From assembly GCA_023457325.1 (NCBI GenBank), contig JAEWLX010000084.1, positions 1 to 10,560 on the forward strand: a stretch of DNA of 10,560 bases. Direction: 5' to 3'. The position numbers and the translations under genes were made by a program. The notes beneath the pieces were generated by a model. It did no database searches. It had not been told where the DNA came from and saw only the letters and a list, made by a program, of their open reading frames with translations. The DNA is from Bacillota bacterium. GTDB taxonomy: Bacteria; Bacillota_I; Bacilli_A; RFN20; CAG-826. Below are positions 6,905 to 10,560 of the stretch, one piece after another (the stretch's first letter is position 1; every line of letters starts with the position of its first letter).

Positions 6905-7887
6905 TGGGTCTTTTTTCTTATCTAAAAGAAAAATTTTCGCATAAAAACGAAAAAGCTGATAAATATGCCGTCGGACTTGAAAAGTCGCGTCATCATTTTG
7001 CTGATCGCCTAAATCGTCTTGCTAGACAATATCGTAGTGTTAACGCTACCTATTTTGAAGAATTAGAAACAATATTAATTGAAGCCGATGTTGGCATAGC
7101 TTTAACCATCCGCACAATTGAAAACTTGCTTAGAAAAGCAAAAGAAGAAAAAATTAGCGATCCTTTAGTTATAAATGAACTGCTTGTTGACGCCTTATTT
7201 GTCAGTTACGCCACGAAAGGAGGAGACATTGAAAACGAAATCAGATTTCAAAACGATGGTCCAACCGTTCTCCTTATGGTGGGCGTAAACGGAGTAGGCA
7301 AGACAACAACCATAGCCAAGATTGCTCATCGATACCAAGTTCAAGGTAAAAAAGTCATGTTAGCGGCTGGAGATACATTTCGAGCCGGGGCGACTGAACA
7401 ACTTCAAGTTTGGGCTAAACGGCTTAATTGCGAAATTGTTGTTGGTAAGAGTGGACAAGACCCAGCAAGTGTTGCTTATGAAGCTGCTCAAAAAGCCAAA
7501 AAAGAACAGATTGATTTACTTATTGTTGATACCGCAGGGCGTTTACAAACTAAACTAAATTTAATGGCAGAGCTTGGCAAAATATCACGCGTTCTTGCAA
7601 AAGAAATTGTGGGTGCACCTCATGATACCTTTTTAGTTATTGATGCAACAACAGGTCAAAATGGCGTTTTACAAGCGAAAGCATTTAAAGAAGCCACACC
7701 CGTTACTGGTATTGTTATTACGAAAATGGATGGGACATCCAAAGGTGGTATAATTTTAGCTATTCGCGATGAGTTAGAACTACCGGTTCGTTTTATCGGT
7801 CTTGGCGAGAAAATGGATGATTTACAAGAATTTGATCTTGATAATTACTTATATGGTTTATGCTTGGGAGAGGCGAATGAAAGATAA
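6904..7887 (+). CDS. ftsY: Signal recognition particle receptor FtsY
   Basis: FtsY is the membrane-associated SRP receptor GTPase that docks Ffh-ribosome complexes at the translocon. The product is 327 residues, a short-N-terminus form as in many Gram-positives: residues 1-20 (MGLFSYLKEKFSHK...) look like an amphipathic membrane-targeting helix with little acidic A domain. The N domain follows, then the G domain: P-loop GVNGVGKT (127-134), DTFRAGATEQL, DTAGRLQT (209-216), TKMDGTSKGG (from 273) and the closing IGLGEKMDDLQEFD. The ATG has AGGA (6892-6895) 8 nt upstream. It overlaps rnc by one base and ylxM by 11 nt. Co-transcription with ylxM and ffh keeps the SRP GTPases together. No residue appears abnormal. 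Confidence 0.96.
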   Translation: MGLFSYLKEKFSHKNEKADKYAVGLEKSRHHFADRLNRLARQYRSVNATYFEELETILIEADVGIALTIRTIENLLRKAKEEKISDPLVINELLVDALFVSYATKGGDIENEIRFQNDGPTVLLMVGVNGVGKTTTIAKIAHRYQVQGKKVMLAAGDTFRAGATEQLQVWAKRLNCEIVVGKSGQDPASVAYEAAQKAKKEQIDLLIVDTAGRLQTKLNLMAELGKISRVLAKEIVGAPHDTFLVIDATTGQNGVLQAKAFKEATPVTGIVITKMDGTSKGGIILAIRDELELPVRFIGLGEKMDDLQEFDLDNYLYGLCLGEANER

Positions 7888-8191
7888 TCTAGCTTTAACA
7901 AAAAAATATAGCGAGCTTCTTGATTACTATGGTTCGCTTCTTACTACTTCCCAACGGCAAATAATGAGCGATTATTATTTGCTTGATTTGTCATTAAGTG
8001 AAATTGGCGATAACCTTAAGATTTCGCGAAGCGCTGTCTTAGATACGATTCGCAAAGCCTCGAATAAATTGGAATCTTTTGAAAAAAAGATGCGCCTCAT
8101 TGAGCACTTCAAATCAAGCAAGGAAAAACATGTTGGAGTGGCTTTATCAGCCATCGAAGAATTAGAAGGAAAAGTTAAAAATGGCATTTGA
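7877..8191 (+). CDS. ylxM: UPF0122 family SRP-associated protein YlxM (sigma-70 region 4-like HTH)
   Basis: The product is 104 residues, about the usual size. The start at 7877 is chosen over an upstream in-frame ATG (7802) because GGGAG (7866-7870) precedes it and it begins with the conserved KKYSELLDYYGSLLT. That segment and the QRQIMSDYYLLDLSLSEIGD / SRSAVLDTIRKA region form a helix-turn-helix like sigma factor region 4, at about residues 27-65. Family members lie beside ffh and ftsY in Gram-positives and in streptococci have been reported to modulate the SRP GTPases; a direct DNA-binding role is not established. The last part (about 66-104) looks helical and charged. It overlaps ftsY and ffh by 11 nt each, so translational coupling is likely. 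It ends in TGA, showing that TGA is a stop codon here. Confidence 0.9.
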   Translation: MKDNLALTKKYSELLDYYGSLLTTSQRQIMSDYYLLDLSLSEIGDNLKISRSAVLDTIRKASNKLESFEKKMRLIEHFKSSKEKHVGVALSAIEELEGKVKNGI

Positions 8192-9536
8192 ATCACTGAG
8201 CGATAGATTTGCTCGTATCTTTAAAAAACTTCGTGGGCAATCGCGATTAAGCGAAAGCAACATGGAAGAAATGCTCAAAGAAATTCGCGTCGCTTTGCTA
8301 GAAGCTGACGTTAATTTTAAAGTCGTAAAAGACTTTCTGACTGAAGTTAAAAAAAGAGCAATTGGCGAGGAGGTTTTAACTAAGTTAAATCCCTCACAAA
8401 CAATCGTTAAAATTGTCCATGACGAAATTGAAAAATTACTCGGTTCAAGCGATGACCAATTAGTGTATAACCGTAACAAACCGACAATTATTTTGTTAGT
8501 AGGTCTACAAGGTTCAGGAAAGACAACAACAGCCGGTAAGTTATCGCTTATGATGAAGAGCAAACTTAATAAGAAAGTTTTACTTGCCGCTTGCGATACT
8601 TATCGACCTGCGGCCATTGATCAGCTTGAACAGATTGCCAATGATATTAAAGTTGATATTGTCAGCGAAAAAGAAAAAATGAATCCAGTTGCGATCGCAA
8701 AGAAAGCGCGGACAAAAGCTTATGATGACCATTATGATGTCTTAATAATCGATACGGCTGGGCGATTACATGTCGACGAACCTTTAATGGCGGAACTTAA
8801 TCAGATCATCAAAGAAGTTGAGCCCGATGAAGTTTTGTTGGCTTTTGATGCAATGAGTGGCCAGGATGTGGCCAATGTTGCCTCATCATTTAATAATCGC
8901 TTAAAACTTACGGGCGCCGTAATGACCAAACTCGATGGCGATGCTCGTGGTGGCGCGGCTTTATCCATTCGTCACCTTACTGGTGTGGCGATAAAATTTG
9001 CCGGAACTGGTGAAAAACTCTCTGATTTAGACGTCTTTCATCCCGACCGGATGGCCGATCGCATTCTTGGCATGGGCGATGTCGTTAGTCTAGTTGAAAA
9101 AGTTCAAGAAGAACTAGACGAAAAAGAGATGAAGAAGTCAGTTAATCGCATGCTGTCGGGCAAATTTGATTTAGAGGATATGCTTGAACAGATGCGGCAA
9201 GTACAAAAATTGGGTTCTCTTGGTGGACTTCTAAGTATGATTCCGGGCATGCCAAAATTATCTGATGAGCAAAAGATACAAGCCGAAAAAGAAATCGCTA
9301 ATTTTGAAGCCATCTTCAATTCGATGACCAAAGAGGAAAGAAGACATCCTGAGATTTTAAGAAATTCTCGTAAAGTGCGAATTGCCCGCGGATCCGGCAA
9401 AACAAACGCTGATATAAATCGTGTTATCAATAAGTACGAGAAATCGAAAGAAATGATGCGCAAAATGGGCCAAATGCAAAAGGGAAATAAAATGCCACCC
9501 GGTGGTATGGGCGGCATTGGTGGTTTAGGCTTTTAA
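8181..9536 (+). CDS. ffh: Signal recognition particle protein Ffh (SRP54)
   Basis: Ffh binds the 4.5S/scRNA and hydrophobic signal sequences on the ribosome and delivers them to FtsY. The product is 451 residues, full length. The N domain carries ALLEADVNFKVVK, paralleling ALLIADVNF in the family. The G domain has GLQGSGKT (108-115), DTYRPAAIDQL, DTAGRLHV (191-198), TKLDGDARGG (from 249) and FAGTGEKLSDLDVFHPDR. The methionine-rich M domain from about residue 300 includes the finger-loop end SMIPGMPK (352-359), the RNA-binding NSRKVRIARGSG (395-406), and a Met/Gly-rich tail (PPGGMGGIGGLGF). AAGGA (8166-8170) lies 10 nt before the ATG, inside ylxM. It is the last gene of the operon. The stop is only 7 nt from the stop of convergent trmD, and its transcription terminator lies within trmD. 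A weak imperfect inverted repeat (9525-9543) spans the stop. Confidence 0.97.
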   Translation: MAFESLSDRFARIFKKLRGQSRLSESNMEEMLKEIRVALLEADVNFKVVKDFLTEVKKRAIGEEVLTKLNPSQTIVKIVHDEIEKLLGSSDDQLVYNRNKPTIILLVGLQGSGKTTTAGKLSLMMKSKLNKKVLLAACDTYRPAAIDQLEQIANDIKVDIVSEKEKMNPVAIAKKARTKAYDDHYDVLIIDTAGRLHVDEPLMAELNQIIKEVEPDEVLLAFDAMSGQDVANVASSFNNRLKLTGAVMTKLDGDARGGAALSIRHLTGVAIKFAGTGEKLSDLDVFHPDRMADRILGMGDVVSLVEKVQEELDEKEMKKSVNRMLSGKFDLEDMLEQMRQVQKLGSLGGLLSMIPGMPKLSDEQKIQAEKEIANFEAIFNSMTKEERRHPEILRNSRKVRIARGSGKTNADINRVINKYEKSKEMMRKMGQMQKGNKMPPGGMGGIGGLGF

Positions 9537-9543
9537 AACCTAA

Positions 9544-10317
9544 TTATTTTTTTATGAATTTTGCGCCCTTGCGAAGGGCGCTTTTTTCCCATTCTGGACT
9601 CGCATCACTATCTATTTCTTCTAGAAGTTTACGAACAGATTTGCTCAACTTCATATTATTAAATAAATCAGGGCGATACTGACGAGTTATTTTTAAAGCC
9701 TGCTTACGCCGCCACTTGTTAATCGCGCCATGATTTCCTGAATAAAGAATATCTGGAACCTTGTTGCCTTCAAATTCATAAGGTTCAGTATATTGAGGAT
9801 ATTCAAGCATACCGTTTTCAAATGATTCCTCATCTAACGATGGAGCACTGATTGCTCCTTTTTGTAAACGGATGATAGAATCGGCAATCGCCATAGCGGC
9901 GACTTCGCCACCAGTCAGGATATAATCACCGATGGAAATTGTTTCATCGACATAGAAGCTTACTCTTTCGTCTATTCCTTCATAATGTCCGCAAATTATG
10001 ATTAAATCCTCGTGATTTGCCAATCTTTTGACTTCTTTTTGCGTGTAAGTTACTCCGCGAGGCGATAATAAAATAACGTGGCTATTATTCTTTCTTATAT
10101 CTTTTAAAGCATCAACAATCGGTTGAACTTTCATAATTAAGCCAGCGCCTCCGCCAACGGGAGGAGTATCGACTCGACGATGGCGATCTTTGGTGTATTT
10201 GCGAATATCAACCACTTTGATGGTCACAGCCTTCTTGGCAAGAGCTCGTTTGATAATTGAGTTTTGCATAAAGCCATCAAACATATTCGGAAAAAGAGTT
10301 AAGATCGTTATGTTCAT
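9544..10317 (-). CDS. trmD: tRNA (guanine-37-N1)-methyltransferase TrmD
   Basis: TrmD methylates G37 next to the anticodon of tRNAs from S-adenosylmethionine, preventing +1 frameshifting. The product is 257 residues, close to the usual size. SPOUT-family landmarks are ITILTLFPNMF at the N-terminus, HRRVDTPPVGGGAGLIMK, VILLSPRG, the knot sequences GHYEGIDER (110-118) and SIGDYILTGGE (128-138), the linker EYPQYTEP (172-179) and KVPDILYSGNHGAINKWRRKQAL. Two positions differ from the usual pattern as I recall it: DxPYGGGAG reads TPPVGGGAG, and YTRP reads YTEP; the family tolerates some change at both. GAAGGA lies about 5 nt before the ATG, and the gene overlaps rimM by 4 nt (ATGA), so it is translated from the rimM transcript. 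It converges on ffh; no terminator is visible for the - strand. Confidence 0.95.
   Translation of the reverse strand: MNITILTLFPNMFDGFMQNSIIKRALAKKAVTIKVVDIRKYTKDRHRRVDTPPVGGGAGLIMKVQPIVDALKDIRKNNSHVILLSPRGVTYTQKEVKRLANHEDLIIICGHYEGIDERVSFYVDETISIGDYILTGGEVAAMAIADSIIRLQKGAISAPSLDEESFENGMLEYPQYTEPYEFEGNKVPDILYSGNHGAINKWRRKQALKITRQYRPDLFNNMKLSKSVRKLLEEIDSDASPEWEKSALRKGAKFIKK
9563..9587 (+). terminator. Intrinsic terminator of the ffh operon, inside trmD coding sequence
   Basis: GCGCCCTT (9563-9570), a GCG loop, AAGGGCGC (9574-9581) and six Ts (9582-9587) form a perfect 8-bp, GC-rich stem with a T-tract on the + strand. It begins 27 nt after the ffh stop. It is one-way: read on the - strand the hairpin is not followed by a T-run. 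The same bases encode the Ala-Leu-Arg-Lys-Gly-Ala stretch near the C-terminus of TrmD on the opposite strand. Confidence 0.9.
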
Positions 10318-10560
10318 AGCATTCCTTCGATTACTTTAATGATAATCTCTCTCTTTTCGATATTAACACTTTTAATAAAAACTTTTATAAAGGGTACAAG
10401 AACATCAGGGCTCTCTTGCCGTTTAATTCGCAAAGTGCGGTGGGCGGGATAGTCTTCTATTTTGTAAACAACGCCGATTACATTATTATCTTCATCGATT
10501 GCCGAACAGCCTATCAAATCATCGTGAAAGAAATAGCCATGAGGAAGCTCGTCTTGTTGC
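10314..10560 (-). CDS. rimM: Ribosome maturation factor RimM, C-terminal part
   Basis: The gene runs off the right edge; 81 complete codons before a TGA stop are visible, and the true start lies beyond 10560. An in-frame TTG at 10517 is not a start, because the conserved LPHGYFFHDDLIGC segment continues upstream of it. That segment, plus ViGVVYKIEDY, VPFIKVFIKSVNIEKREI and the closing VIEGML, matches the C-terminal PRC-barrel domain of RimM, which helps 30S subunit head maturation and binds ribosomal protein S19. The stop overlaps the trmD start in an ATGA. rimM-trmD is the standard order; in Bacillus the pair follows ffh on the same strand behind rpsP, whereas here it is inverted. Confidence 0.92.
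   Translation of the reverse strand, partial: QQDELPHGYFFHDDLIGCSAIDEDNNVIGVVYKIEDYPAHRTLRIKRQESPDVLVPFIKVFIKSVNIEKREIIIKVIEGML

Noticed and set aside
7802..7876. N-terminal extension of ylxM from an upstream ATG
   Set aside because: The extension lies wholly within ftsY in another frame and is not part of the conserved YlxM protein; ATG 7877 has a good ribosome-binding sequence.
8162..9517. Long open frames on the - strand opposite ffh (133 and 137 codons)
   Set aside because: They are antisense shadows of strongly conserved ffh, have low-complexity Ser/Leu/Ile-rich products and no recognisable domain or start signal.
1..10560. Mycoplasma-type recoding of TGA as Trp
   Set aside because: ylxM and rimM end at TGA exactly where their families end, and Trp residues use TGG, so the standard bacterial code applies.
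1..10560. CRISPR array, tRNA or rRNA gene, insertion sequence, toxin-antitoxin or phage genes
   Set aside because: No regularly spaced repeats, transposase or integrase motifs, terminal repeats or RNA-gene signatures were seen; almost all sequence is explained by the listed genes.

Overview
The window is ordinary, AT-rich bacterial chromosome from a low-GC Gram-positive organism. The gene set and order (fakA/yloV, recG, plsX, rnc, ftsY, ylxM, ffh, plus trmD and rimM) match the conserved Bacillus-type block. Several genes usually found in that block are absent here (fapR, fabD, fabG, acpP, smc, rpsP). Together with the secreted cysteine peptidase, this points to a reduced, Mollicutes-related or gut Bacilli lineage (Acholeplasma-, Erysipelotrichales- or RF39-like). 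TGA is used as a stop (ylxM, rimM), so this is not a Mycoplasma-type code. The lineage call is inference.

Layout, left to right. The 3' end of fakA (1-429) is followed by a two-gene accessory insert on the + strand: a putative papain-like exported cysteine peptidase (646-1914) and a putative lipoprotein of unknown function (2021-3091). The insert has its own promoter, a terminator-like hairpin at its end, and arginine codon use clearly unlike its neighbours. Next is recG (3179-5176), whose promoter abuts the start codon so closely that the mRNA is probably leaderless. A second promoter, with an inverted repeat around its -35 box, drives a tightly packed operon, plsX-rnc-ftsY-ylxM-ffh (5245-9536), in which every junction overlaps. 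The operon ends at a strong intrinsic terminator lying inside the coding sequence of the convergent trmD gene. trmD and a partial rimM (4-nt overlap) occupy the right end on the - strand.

How the genes work together. FakA and PlsX both handle acyl-phosphate for phospholipid synthesis. FtsY, YlxM and Ffh are the SRP membrane-targeting machinery, plausibly serving exported proteins such as the peptidase. Rnc, RimM and TrmD process or modify rRNA, ribosomes and tRNA. RecG rescues stalled forks.

I found no mobile element, CRISPR array, tRNA, rRNA or clearly new multi-gene system. The observations most worth a second look are the accessory peptidase/lipoprotein pair, the start-codon-abutting recG promoter, the ffh terminator embedded in trmD, and an Asp-to-Asn change at a metal-ligand position of RNase III.
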